Below the pieces are notes generated by a model. It made no database searches and was not told the origin of the DNA. It saw nothing but the letters and a program-made list of their open reading frames with translations. The translations under genes were made by a program, and so were the position numbers. This document shows, in pieces, positions 55,787 to 64,000 of a stretch of 64,000 nucleotides of DNA. How positions within the stretch are numbered: position 1 is the stretch's first letter; every line of letters begins with the position of its first letter. Origin of the DNA: Brevundimonas sp. Root1279 (lineage in GTDB: Bacteria > Pseudomonadota > Alphaproteobacteria > Caulobacterales > Caulobacteraceae); contig NZ_LMEB01000004.1 in NCBI RefSeq assembly GCF_001425945.1, positions 544,537 through 608,536 of the forward strand, written 5' to 3'.

Positions 55787-56191
55787 ATGCCTGAGGGAAT
55801 GACTATCGCCCGCCTCGCCGAGGCCGGCGGCGTCGGGGTGGAGACGGTGCGCTACTACCAGCGCCGCGGCCTGCTGGAGACGCCGCGACGGCCCGAGACG
55901 GGCGGTTCGGGCGGCGGAGTGCGGCGCTATGGCGAGACCGATGCGCGGCGGCTGCGCTTCATCCGCTCGGCCCAGGCGGCCGGCTTCACCCTCGAGCAGA
56001 TCAGCGAGCTGCTCGCCCTGGACGCCGGCGAGGACCGCGCCCGGGCCCGGGCCCTGGCGGTCGAGCGCATCGCGGACCTGGACGCCCGCATCGCCGAGCT
56101 CGAGACGGCCCGGGCCTCGCTCAAGCGGCTGGCGCGGGAGTGCGCCGGATCGACGGGCCCCTGCCCGATCATCGCGGCCTTCGAGAGCTGA
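55787..56191 (+). CDS. MerR family transcriptional regulator
   Basis: The 134-residue protein has a winged-helix start (MTIARLAEAGGVGVETVRYYQRRGLL), a long coiled coil and a C-terminal effector site. It has Cys119 and Cys126 (CAGSTGPC), like the second and third mercury ligands of MerR, but Glu at 82 where mercury-sensing MerR has Cys. So it may sense another metal or a thiol/electrophile. GGAG lies seven bases before ATG 55787. It probably controls the divergent glutaredoxin-MauE gene. Confidence 0.9.
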   Translation: MPEGMTIARLAEAGGVGVETVRYYQRRGLLETPRRPETGGSGGGVRRYGETDARRLRFIRSAQAAGFTLEQISELLALDAGEDRARARALAVERIADLDARIAELETARASLKRLARECAGSTGPCPIIAAFES

Positions 56192-56247
56192 CGCAGGGAT
56201 CGCCCCCGCGGCTCCAAGCGTTGCGGCTGTCTGGCCGGAGCCCGCCC

Positions 56248-56913
56248 ATGGACTTCCTGAAGATCCTGCGCTCGATCGAGGAGCTGCTCTACGAGGCGGT
56301 GTCCTGGCTGTATTTCTACCCGCGCACCCTGTTCCTGACGGTGCTCCAGCCGCTCAAGACGATGCATTACTCCGACCAGGAGCAGCGCGATCGCGAGGAG
56401 CGGCGCTACCTCGACACCCTGAGCCCGCCGCTGTTCCTGGTGCTCAGCATCCTGATCGCGCACGGGCTGGAGCTGGCCACCGGCCTGGGGGTCGAGGCGA
56501 TGCGCAGCAACGTCGGCCGGATGATCGCCGAGGACGACCAGAGGCTGCTGATGTTCCGGGCCCTGATGTTCAGCGTCCACCCCCTGGCCTTCGCCTGGGT
56601 CTGGCTGCATCTGCAGAAACGGCGGGCCGACCGCGACAGCCTGCGCTCGCCCTTCTTCGCCCAGTGCTACCTGTCCGGCACGACCTCGATCCTGGTCAGC
56701 CTGGGGACGCTGGGGGTGCGCGATCCGCGGCTGTCGACCACTCTGGCGGGCGTCGTCATCGTGGCCGCGGCGACCCTCTGGTACCTGGTGGTGCAACTGC
56801 GCTGGCTGCGCCAGGTCGAGGGCGTCGGCCCGTGGCGGGCGACGGCCTGGGCTGTCGGGACCTTCCTGGGCTCAACCGGGCTGGTGCTGCTGAGCAGCGC
56901 CGTGCTGGACTGA
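56248..56913 (+). CDS. Membrane protein of unknown function
   Basis: The 221-residue protein has about four hydrophobic helices (around residues 65-85, 105-130, 150-170 and 180-215) and a start rich in aromatic residues (MDFLKILRSIEELLYEAVSW). ATG at 56248 follows CGGAG and removes a shadow extension. It begins 56 bases after merR. Family not recognised. The gap that follows to 57091 contains only a decayed half of the inverted repeat seen at 57461-57600. Confidence 0.75.
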   Translation: MDFLKILRSIEELLYEAVSWLYFYPRTLFLTVLQPLKTMHYSDQEQRDREERRYLDTLSPPLFLVLSILIAHGLELATGLGVEAMRSNVGRMIAEDDQRLLMFRALMFSVHPLAFAWVWLHLQKRRADRDSLRSPFFAQCYLSGTTSILVSLGTLGVRDPRLSTTLAGVVIVAAATLWYLVVQLRWLRQVEGVGPWRATAWAVGTFLGSTGLVLLSSAVLD

Positions 56914-57091
56914 GCGGCGCTCGGCGGGGTGGTGCTGATGGTGTTTACAGTGGGGGTGATGAGTTACGGGTGATCATGACTTCGTCATCGCGGCGAAGGC
57001 CGGCGCCCAGCGGCGCCGGAGCATAGCGAAGGCGTCCCGACGCAGTTCCCCGCTCGACAGGTCACGCTATCGCGGCCGGGGTCATGAACGA

Positions 57092-57433
57092 TCAGTCTGG
57101 CTCGGCCGGCGGCGTCCAGTTTGGGTCATTCTCCTGGAACCAGTCGGCGGCGAGATCCAGCCATCCCGGATTGACCTGCTCGATCAGCCGCAGCTTCCAG
57201 TCCCGCTTCCATTCCTTGATCTGCTTTTCTCTGCGGATCGCCTCAACAACCCAGGCGAACGGCTCGTACCAAACCAGCCGAGTGCATCCGTACGTCTTGC
57301 TGAATCCGTCGAATGCGCCCGTGCGATGCCTCCAGACCCGGGCCGTCAGATTCGAGGTCATGCCGGTGTAGAGCGTCCCGTTGCGCCCGCTGGCCATGAT
57401 GTAGGTCGCGATGAAGGTCCGATGCGTCCCCAT
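57092..57433 (-). CDS. GIY-YIG nuclease family protein
   Basis: The 113-residue protein has the GIY-YIG signature as TYIMASGRNGTLYTGMTSNL, with the conserved Arg in ARVWRHRTG and Glu in AIRREKQIKEWKRDWKLRLIE. It is of the UPF0213-like small form, probably a DNA endonuclease of unknown role. It begins 28 bases from the inverted repeat and has no neighbours in operon. Confidence 0.9.
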   Translation of the reverse strand: MGTHRTFIATYIMASGRNGTLYTGMTSNLTARVWRHRTGAFDGFSKTYGCTRLVWYEPFAWVVEAIRREKQIKEWKRDWKLRLIEQVNPGWLDLAADWFQENDPNWTPPAEPD

Positions 57434-57460
57434 GTCCGCAAGGTATAGCTACGCTTTCCC

Positions 57461-57600
57461 TTCGTCATCCCGGGGGCGCGCAGCGAGCCCCGGGACCCAG
57501 CGGCGCCGAAGCGCAGCGAAGGCGAACCCGCGGGCCGGCGCGGCGACAGCTTCGCGCTCGCGCGCGCCGCTGGGTCCCGGCCTTCGCCGGGATGACGAAG
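57461..57600. repeat. Long imperfect inverted repeat
   Basis: Left arm 57461-57505 (CGTCATCCCGG, then GGGACCCAGCGGCGC) faces right arm 57561-57600 (GCGCCGCTGGGTCCC, then CCGGGATGACG). A decayed relative is seen around 56980-57030. The pattern is that of a small intergenic palindromic repeat. Confidence 0.7.
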
Positions 57601-57601
57601 G

Positions 57602-57925
57602 CTATTTGAGGAACGGCGTCACCTTCTTCTCCAGCAGCGCCACCAGCTCGGGCTGCATGAAGGCGTAGTCGTCGGGGATATCCAGGCACACGACCCGCGC
57701 CCGCTTCAGCTGCGCCCGAAACCGCTTCTGCAGCCGCGTCCGATGCGCCTTCTCCATGACGAAGATGACGTCGGCCCACTCGACCAGCTCGGCCGAGCAC
57801 GCCTCCTCCGCATCCGGCGCCAGGCCGGCGGAGGCGGTCTCGACGCCGGGATGGGAGGCGAAGACCTGCTCGGCCGTGGGCGAGCGCAGGCGGTTGCGGG
57901 AGCAGAGAAAGAGGAGGTTGGTCAC
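57602..57925 (-). CDS. Low-molecular-weight protein tyrosine phosphatase-like protein
   Basis: The 107-residue protein begins with the active-site loop LCSRNRLRSPTAEQVF, which fits C-x5-R-S, and has DIPDDYAFMQPELV near the C-terminal catalytic Asp. It is the small COG4551-type predicted tyrosine phosphatase. I chose GTG at 57925, which gives the family-like start MTNLLFLCSRN; GTG at 57934 is also possible. Confidence 0.85.
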   Translation of the reverse strand: MTNLLFLCSRNRLRSPTAEQVFASHPGVETASAGLAPDAEEACSAELVEWADVIFVMEKAHRTRLQKRFRAQLKRARVVCLDIPDDYAFMQPELVALLEKKVTPFLK

Positions 57926-57938
57926 AAGCGCCACCTTA

Positions 57939-58079
57939 CCCTTCTCCCCTTGCGGGAGAAGGTGGCCGAGCGAAGCGAGGTCGGATGAGGGGTCGATGAC
58001 TTCGGCCGCCTCGTCGACCCCTCATCCGTCATCCCCGGCTGCGCCGGGGCTGCCACCTTCTCCCGCAAGGGGAGAAGGG
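57939..58079. repeat. Nested palindromic repeat between phosphatase and carboxylase genes
   Basis: Left arm 57939-57966 (CCCTTCTCCCCTTGCGGGAG and on) is the reverse complement of right arm 58052-58079, and an inner pair TCGGATGAGGGGTCGA / TCGACCCCTCATCCG is nested inside. It fills the gap between the two genes. It may act as terminator or be a dispersed repeat. Confidence 0.75.
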
Positions 58080-58087
58080 ATCAGTCC

Positions 58088-59620
<1,533 letters not shown>

Positions 59621-59626
59621 GGTCGG

Positions 59627-59654
59627 GTCTCCTTGAGCGCTGGCTTAAGGAGAC
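59627..59654 (-). promoter_or_regulatory. Hairpin that covers the ribosome binding site of pccB
   Basis: In the mRNA, GTCTCCTT pairs perfectly with AAGGAGAC over 8 bp around a 12-base loop. The right arm is the ribosome binding site, six bases before the ATG. Translation could therefore be controlled by temperature, a protein or a ligand. Confidence 0.6.
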
Positions 59655-59703
59655 GCGGGGTCGGAGGCAAGCGGCGGGGCGGCAGAGGGGGTGTGCGGGG
59701 GGC

Positions 59704-60072
59704 TCAAGGCGTCGGGGTTGGCGAGGACTTCAACGGCGTCGGCGGCGGAATGTGGATGGTCCGCACGGCGCCGGGCGCATCGCACCCCGTGCGGTGCGCC
59801 GTAACCCCGTCAACGCAGACGGTGACCGAGTCCGCCGTGGCCCACACCGGCGACCACATAATACCTTCCCTTCCCCGTTCCGCGATCAGGCCAGCCACGC
59901 AAGCGTTCGCGCCCGAGTCGTCAAGGCACCGTGCGGGCGCCGCCGCCCGGTTCCGGTGCGCCTCCTCCGCGGTCGAATATGAGCCGCGCGAGATCCACAC
60001 GATCCCCGCCGCGGCGGTCGAAGCAACGGCGATCGAGACGAACACGCTCATGCCGAACAGACCAGGTTTCAC
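59704..60072 (-). CDS. Membrane-anchored or exported protein of unknown function
   Basis: The 122-residue product (GTG at 60072, AGGGGGAC before it) begins with an N-terminal hydrophobic helix (FGMSVFVSIAVASTAAAGIVW) and ends with a Pro/Thr-rich tail. Four Cys (ARCLDD, NACVAG, TVCVDG, TGCDAP) suggest disulfides in the periplasm. No domain is recognised. It lies 64 bases after the TPR gene on the same strand. Confidence 0.65.
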   Translation of the reverse strand: MKPGLFGMSVFVSIAVASTAAAGIVWISRGSYSTAEEAHRNRAAAPARCLDDSGANACVAGLIAERGREGIMWSPVWATADSVTVCVDGVTAHRTGCDAPGAVRTIHIPPPTPLKSSPTPTP

Positions 60073-60135
60073 GAACGTCCCCCTAAGCTTTGCTGCACCG
60101 CCAGTACGAATGCTCGCGAATGATGGCAAGCGCTC

Positions 60136-61914
60136 CTACAGCCGCTCCAGCTTCAGCCACGCTGGATCGCCCAGCCAGGCCTGGCTGAGCGAACGGCGGG
60201 CGGAGGCGGCCTCCAGCGCATTGCCTTGGGCGGCCTCGGCCTCGGCCAATCCGAACAGGGCCCAGCCGTTGTTGGGGGTCTGGACCAGGGCGGCGCGGAA
60301 GGCCTGGCTGGCCTCGGCCTCATGGCCGGCCTTGAGCAGGGCGGCGCCCAGCGACTGGCTGACCGGATAGTACCACCAGGCCGGCTCCATATAGGCCAGC
60401 TTGGACTCGATCTCGACGGCGGCGCGGTAGTGGCCGACGGCGTCCTCGTAGCGGCCCTGGGCGTAGGCCATGCGGCCGTGGGCGGCGGCCTCGGCCAGGG
60501 CCAGCAGGTCCGGCGCGGGCATGCCCTGGGCGACCATGCCGGCGAAGGCGTCGGAGCGGCGCAGGGCCGACAGCTGAGCCACCGTGCGGTCGAAGGCCGC
60601 CTGGTCCTTCTGCTGGGCGTAGGCCACGGCGCGGGCGTACAGCCGCATGCCCTGGACATAGGGCAGGCTGGCGTCGGCCTGGGGCATGGCCAGGATGGCC
60701 TCGGGCGAGGCGAACTGGGCCATGGTCAGATAGGGGGCGGCGTCGATGGCCTGGATCCAGGCGATGCGCTGGGTGGTGGCCGGGTCCATCAGCGTCCTGA
60801 GCCGCGTCGCCTCCTCGATGGCGGTGCTCATGTCGCCGGCCATCTGGGCCGAGGTGACGATGAAATGGACGTTGTGCGGGTAGTAGCCGTAGCGGACGAA
60901 GCCCTGGTCGTCCGAGGCGCGGATCCAGTCCTCGTCGGCCCGGACGGCGGCGACATTGGCCTTGATCGAGTCTGCGTAGCGCCCCCGCACCATGTAGATA
61001 TGGGCCGGCATGTGCACGAGGTGGCCGGCGCTGGAGGCCTGGGCCGCCATGCGGTCGGCGGCGGCCTCGGCCCGGGCCGGATCGCTGGCCTCGAGCAGGT
61101 GGATGTAGAGGTGCGACGCCTGCATGTGCTGCGGGTTGCGGGCCACCACCGCCTCGACCAGTCGCACGGCCTCGCCCGAGCGGCCGATCGGGGTGCGCTT
61201 ATCGGCCTCCCAATAGTTCCACGGCGTGGTGTTCATGGCCGCTTCGGCGGCGAGGACCGACACGTCGTCGTGGTTCGGGAAGCGCGCGGCGACGGCCAGC
61301 ATGGCGTCGGCGTAGGCGGCGTCCAGGGCGGCGCGGTCGGCGTCCGGGACTGCCGAATAGCGCTTGGCCGCCGCCTCGATCAGGGCGCGCTCGACCGGGC
61401 TGGCGCGGTCCTTGAGCGCCACGGCCTTCTCCAGCGCGGCCAGGGCGGCCGGACGGTCGCGGTCGTCCATCGGGGCGTTGATGTTCGGCCCCAGGGCCAC
61501 CGCCTCGCCCCACCAGCACATGGCGCACTCGGGATCGAGGCGCTGGGCCTCGCGGAACGACCGCACGGCGCCGGCGTGGTTGAAGCCGTAGCTGAGCATC
61601 AGGCCTTGGTTGAAGAATTTGTTGGCCTCGTCGCTGTCGGTGGTGACGGCGAAGCGGACCTCGCTGAGATCCGGATAGAGGGCGATCGGCCCGGCGGCCT
61701 GGCCCAGGGGCCCGACCGCGGCGGCGGCGGCCAGCAGCCGGCTCAGCAGGGCCGCGCGGGCGCCCGGGGAGGCGCAGATGGCCTTGGCCTGGCGGACCGG
61801 GTCGACGGCGTCGAGCGCCTCCGCCGAGAACTGGGGCGGTCGGGGGGCCGCCGCCGTGGTTGAAAACAGCCCCACCAGGGCCAGGGCCGCGGCCCCGCTC
61901 ACCATCCTGCGCAT
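60136..61914 (-). CDS. TPR-repeat exported protein
   Basis: The 592-residue protein has a signal peptide (MRRMVSGAAALALVGLFSTTA, cleavage near AAAPR) and tetratricopeptide repeats through residues 90-590, such as NHAGAVRSFREAQRLDPECAMCWWGEA and HMPAHIYMVRGRYADSIKANVAAVRADEDW. These repeats usually serve as protein-docking scaffolds, here in the periplasm. ATG follows GGAGG. Confidence 0.85.
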   Translation of the reverse strand: MRRMVSGAAALALVGLFSTTAAAPRPPQFSAEALDAVDPVRQAKAICASPGARAALLSRLLAAAAAVGPLGQAAGPIALYPDLSEVRFAVTTDSDEANKFFNQGLMLSYGFNHAGAVRSFREAQRLDPECAMCWWGEAVALGPNINAPMDDRDRPAALAALEKAVALKDRASPVERALIEAAAKRYSAVPDADRAALDAAYADAMLAVAARFPNHDDVSVLAAEAAMNTTPWNYWEADKRTPIGRSGEAVRLVEAVVARNPQHMQASHLYIHLLEASDPARAEAAADRMAAQASSAGHLVHMPAHIYMVRGRYADSIKANVAAVRADEDWIRASDDQGFVRYGYYPHNVHFIVTSAQMAGDMSTAIEEATRLRTLMDPATTQRIAWIQAIDAAPYLTMAQFASPEAILAMPQADASLPYVQGMRLYARAVAYAQQKDQAAFDRTVAQLSALRRSDAFAGMVAQGMPAPDLLALAEAAAHGRMAYAQGRYEDAVGHYRAAVEIESKLAYMEPAWWYYPVSQSLGAALLKAGHEAEASQAFRAALVQTPNNGWALFGLAEAEAAQGNALEAASARRSLSQAWLGDPAWLKLERL

Positions 61915-61997
61915 GCCCGCCTCCGCTTCGCGCCGTTCGAGATAGCGGCGCTATGTCTACCAGCGGACACAGGCGAAGGCGAGCAGGGCCGGAGTGT

Positions 61998-62321
61998 TCA
62001 GCCGACGAACCCGGCCCCGGCCGGCTGGCCGACCAGCCCCGCCAGCCGGGTCAGCTCGGCGACATGGGCGGCGAAGGCCTCCCTGCCCGACCCCGTGAGC
62101 GCCAGCCAGGTGCGCGGGCGGCCGTGGGCGGTCTGTTTGGTGGAGGTGATGTAGCCGGCCTCCTCCAACTGCTTCAGGTGTTTGGACAGGACCGAGTCCG
62201 AGACCCCGAGCGCCTCCCGCAGCATGGCGAACTCGGCCTCGTCGGCCGCCGACAGGATGGCGCAGATCTGCAGCCGCCCCGGGGCATGGATGACCGGATC
62301 GAACTGGGGCGCCCGGCTCAT
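61998..62321 (-). CDS. Winged-helix transcriptional regulator
   Basis: The 107-residue protein has a winged-helix DNA-binding domain (residues 15-85, with the recognition helix in SDSVLSKHLKQLEEAGYI and the wing in HGRPRTWLALT). It resembles ArsR/HTH_34 type regulators. It overlaps the upstream membrane protein by 4 bases and is probably autoregulated through the operator triplet in front of that gene. No cysteine metal site is seen. Confidence 0.86.
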   Translation of the reverse strand: MSRAPQFDPVIHAPGRLQICAILSAADEAEFAMLREALGVSDSVLSKHLKQLEEAGYITSTKQTAHGRPRTWLALTGSGREAFAAHVAELTRLAGLVGQPAGAGFVG

Positions 62322-62776
62322 TTCCCGACCCCCATCTCGGCGCGATAGACCCGGCGCCAGATGCGCGAACCGGCCAGGGCGACGAAGAAGATGACGACCG
62401 CCGCGACGCCGGCGATGACGGCCTGGGGCGTTTCCGGCGACTGCCGGCGGATGATGGCCATGACGACGATGGCGGCCGCGAAGGCCAGGCCGATGCCGAC
62501 GGCGACCCAGCGGGCGTAGCGCGGCGACACGCCCGTGATCTTCAGTCCGGTGCGGCGCGTCTCCGCCTGGAAGATCACGATGAGGCCGAGCAGGCCGAGG
62601 GTGCTGGCGAGAATGTTGAAAGGCGCATCCAGGGCCTGGCCGGCGACCATGCCGGCGGTGAGCACCGAATAGATCACGTCATAGCGCCAGCCGCCGGTGG
62701 CGACGCGGTCGTGCACCGCCTTGCGCGACGCCTGGATCGCGGCCAGGGCCTCGGCGGGGTCTTGGGGATCAGTCAT
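62318..62776 (-). CDS. Membrane protein partner of the HTH regulator
   Basis: The 152-residue protein has a helical cytoplasmic start (MTDPQDPAEALAAIQASRKAV) and about four membrane helices (around 38-55, 60-78, 96-115, 125-145). It overlaps the regulator by ATGA. ATG 62776 follows GAGGAAG. It is first in the two-gene operon. Proteins of this type with a winged-helix partner are common in this group; the function is not known to me. Confidence 0.8.
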   Translation of the reverse strand: MTDPQDPAEALAAIQASRKAVHDRVATGGWRYDVIYSVLTAGMVAGQALDAPFNILASTLGLLGLIVIFQAETRRTGLKITGVSPRYARWVAVGIGLAFAAAIVVMAIIRRQSPETPQAVIAGVAAVVIFFVALAGSRIWRRVYRAEMGVGK

Positions 62777-62788
62777 GTGGGCTTCCTC

Positions 62789-62857
62789 ACTTTCCATATC
62801 GGAAAGCTAGGCGTCACTTTCCATACTGGCAAGTGAAAACTTTCCAGCTTGGAAAGT
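62789..62857. promoter_or_regulatory. Three tandem operators ACTTTCC-N5-GGAAAGT
   Basis: Site 1 (62789-62807) and site 2 (62816-62834) each differ by one base from the palindrome; site 3 (62839-62857) is perfect as ACTTTCCA-GCT-TGGAAAGT. Centres are 27 and 23 bases apart. They lie just before the membrane protein start, so they are the likely targets of the winged-helix repressor encoded by the same operon. Confidence 0.82.
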
Positions 62858-63621
62858 TACCCCTGAAGCGCGCGGAACCAGCGATCGAAGACGACCGTCT
62901 CGGCACGGCGCGAGGCCGTCCGGGCGGCGTTCTCCTCGTCGACGCCCCACTGACTTTCCTGGAAATGCTCATCCAGGCGCGACAGCTCGAAGGCCCCTTC
63001 CCCGTCCAGGGCGCCGCGCTGCACCGCGAGCCCCAGAACGGCGGAGCCCAGCAGCGGCACGGCCGCGGCCAGACCGGTCAGGGTGAAGTCGTCCAGCTCC
63101 AGCGCCAGCTCCCGGACCCTGGCGATGGCGGCCGGGTCCTGAGCGTGGTGGATGACCCCCGTGGCCGGATCCAGCTTCACGCCGAGCGTGTCCTCCGCCC
63201 ACTCGCGCCACGGCTCCCAGCCGCGCGCCTGCATCTCCACCAGCGAGCCCGGGGCGTCGGCGTAGTAGCAGATGGCGTCCGAACCCGCGTAGGCGGCGAC
63301 CTCGTCGGCGACCGCCTCGCGCGCCTGCGAGACCCGGTCGATGGCCGTCGCGGCCAGGCGGGTGGCGGGCATGGTGGCGGGGTCGAGGAACTCGCCCTGA
63401 GCGGCCCATTCGTCGGCGACCAGCCGCGCGGCGGCCTCGGTCGGCAGGGTCAGCTTGGCCCCGGCGGGCGTCTTGGGCGGCCGCGCGTCGAGCAGGACCG
63501 TCCAGCCTCCCTCCCCGGCTTCGACATCGACCACCTTCCAGAAGCGCTTCAGCCGCTCCTCGGACTCGCGGAAACCCTTGCGGGCGGCGACTTGAGGGTC
63601 GAGCGGGGGAATATGGCTCAT
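62857..63621 (-). CDS. ATP12 family F1-ATPase assembly chaperone
   Basis: The 254-residue protein has the ATP12 pattern: RFWKVVDVEAGEGGW near residue 26, ARLVADEWAAQGEFLDPATMPATRLAATAIDRV and DTLGVKLDPATGV. ATP12 binds the alpha subunit of F1 in mitochondria, and bacterial relatives in alphaproteobacteria likely have a similar assembly role. It follows the HAD gene by 17 bases, as an operon. Confidence 0.92.
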   Translation of the reverse strand: MSHIPPLDPQVAARKGFRESEERLKRFWKVVDVEAGEGGWTVLLDARPPKTPAGAKLTLPTEAAARLVADEWAAQGEFLDPATMPATRLAATAIDRVSQAREAVADEVAAYAGSDAICYYADAPGSLVEMQARGWEPWREWAEDTLGVKLDPATGVIHHAQDPAAIARVRELALELDDFTLTGLAAAVPLLGSAVLGLAVQRGALDGEGAFELSRLDEHFQESQWGVDEENAARTASRRAETVVFDRWFRALQG

Positions 63622-63638
63622 CTTCTGTCCCTGGCGGT

Positions 63639-64000
63639 TCAGGCGGCGCGGGCGCGGACGGCGAAACCGTCCAGCACCACGTCCAGTTCACCGAAGCTGG
63701 TCGCGACGTGGCGGGCGCCCGCCGCGCGTTGCTCCTCTGCGGTATGGAAACCCCAAGACACGCCCAAGGGATGCACGCCGGCGTTGACGGCCATGCGGGC
63801 GTCATGGGCGGTGTCGCCGATCATGACGGTGCGCGCCGGGTCGGCGTCGCAGGCGGCCATGGCGGCGTGGAGCATGGCGGGATCGGGCTTGCCCGGGCCA
63901 TCCTCGGCGCAGTGCGAGGACAGGAACAGGTCAGCCCACCCCTGCCGGGCCAGATTGCGGGCCACCCCGCGGCGGTTCTGCCCCGTCGCCAGCGCCAGCC
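63639..64000 (-). CDS. HAD phosphatase, 5' end cut by window
   Basis: The last 119 residues are visible; the frame stays open to the right edge. It carries PGKPDPAMLHAAMAACD and VMIGDTAHDARMAVNAG, which hold the HAD motif III Lys and motif IV Asp of phosphoglycolate phosphatase-like enzymes. The N-terminal nucleophile lies outside the window. It is upstream of atp12 in an apparent operon. Confidence 0.9.
   Translation of the reverse strand, partial: LALATGQNRRGVARNLARQGWADLFLSSHCAEDGPGKPDPAMLHAAMAACDADPARTVMIGDTAHDARMAVNAGVHPLGVSWGFHTAEEQRAAGARHVATSFGELDVVLDGFAVRARAA

Overview
This 64 kb window reads as chromosomal DNA of a high-GC alphaproteobacterium of the family Caulobacteraceae, most probably Brevundimonas or a close relative. 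The main evidence is an adjacent divK-pleD pair that closely resembles the Caulobacter cell-cycle proteins, CtrA-like TTAA-N7-TTAA boxes, paired DUF2336 genes, clusters of GANTC (the CcrM methylation sequence), TonB-dependent transport genes, and many intergenic sequences typical of this group. No prophage, integrase, transposase, CRISPR array or conjugation gene was seen. The window looks like core genome with a few accessory pieces. The assignment to a genus is inference.

Layout. 1-8.9 kb: a HAD-GH65 fusion (cut by the left edge), an AdhP-type alcohol dehydrogenase, queF, an M24 peptidase, a retropepsin-like protease, a GANTC-rich repeat array, a nitronate monooxygenase and an outer-membrane TorF-like protein. 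8.9-10.9 kb: small proteins and two cold-shock genes with duplicated leaders. 10.9-16 kb: a transsulfuration operon (CBS-like then CGS/CGL-like) divergent from RNase R. 16-22.3 kb: a DUF4424-NUDIX pair, a hydroxylase-sulfotransferase fusion, a lipoprotein, rpmG and an RNA-ligase-like gene. 22.4-31.8 kb: a sulfatase, a second nitronate monooxygenase, divK-pleD, dinB, RidA, a FemAB-like protein, a HIT protein and small membrane proteins. 31.8-43.3 kb: tRNA-Thr, a TonB-dependent receptor, two small zinc-ribbon genes, feoAB with a Fur-like box, a cytochrome c and an RND efflux pair. 43.3-53.4 kb: an aldolase, a DUF2336-nadK-Hpt-DUF2336 cluster, a lytic transglycosylase, TonB, a ThiO-like oxidase, PEP carboxykinase and a DUF938 methyltransferase. 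53.4-64 kb: a GlcG-like protein, a pseudouridine synthase, a second GANTC repeat, a MerR-controlled glutaredoxin/MauE fusion, a GIY-YIG protein, a phosphatase, an acyl-CoA carboxylase beta subunit, a TPR protein, an autoregulated membrane protein/HTH pair, ATP12 and a HAD phosphatase cut by the right edge.

How the parts work together. Iron uptake is represented by feoAB under a probable Fur site, with a TonB-dependent receptor and a TonB protein elsewhere. Cell-cycle control is represented by divK-pleD, the Hpt protein and possible CtrA sites. Sulfur chemistry is represented by the transsulfuration pair, a sulfotransferase fusion and a cytoplasmic-looking sulfatase, although these are not shown to act together.

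The most unusual observations are non-coding or compact. They are two distant copies of a repeat packed with GANTC sites, a three-site perfect/near-perfect operator in front of a two-gene membrane protein/HTH operon, a MerR-type promoter with an exact 19 bp spacer, a hairpin that hides the ribosome binding site of the carboxylase gene, a 200-residue RNA-ligase-like protein, a hydroxylase-sulfotransferase fusion, and a pair of tiny zinc-ribbon proteins, one of only 36 residues.
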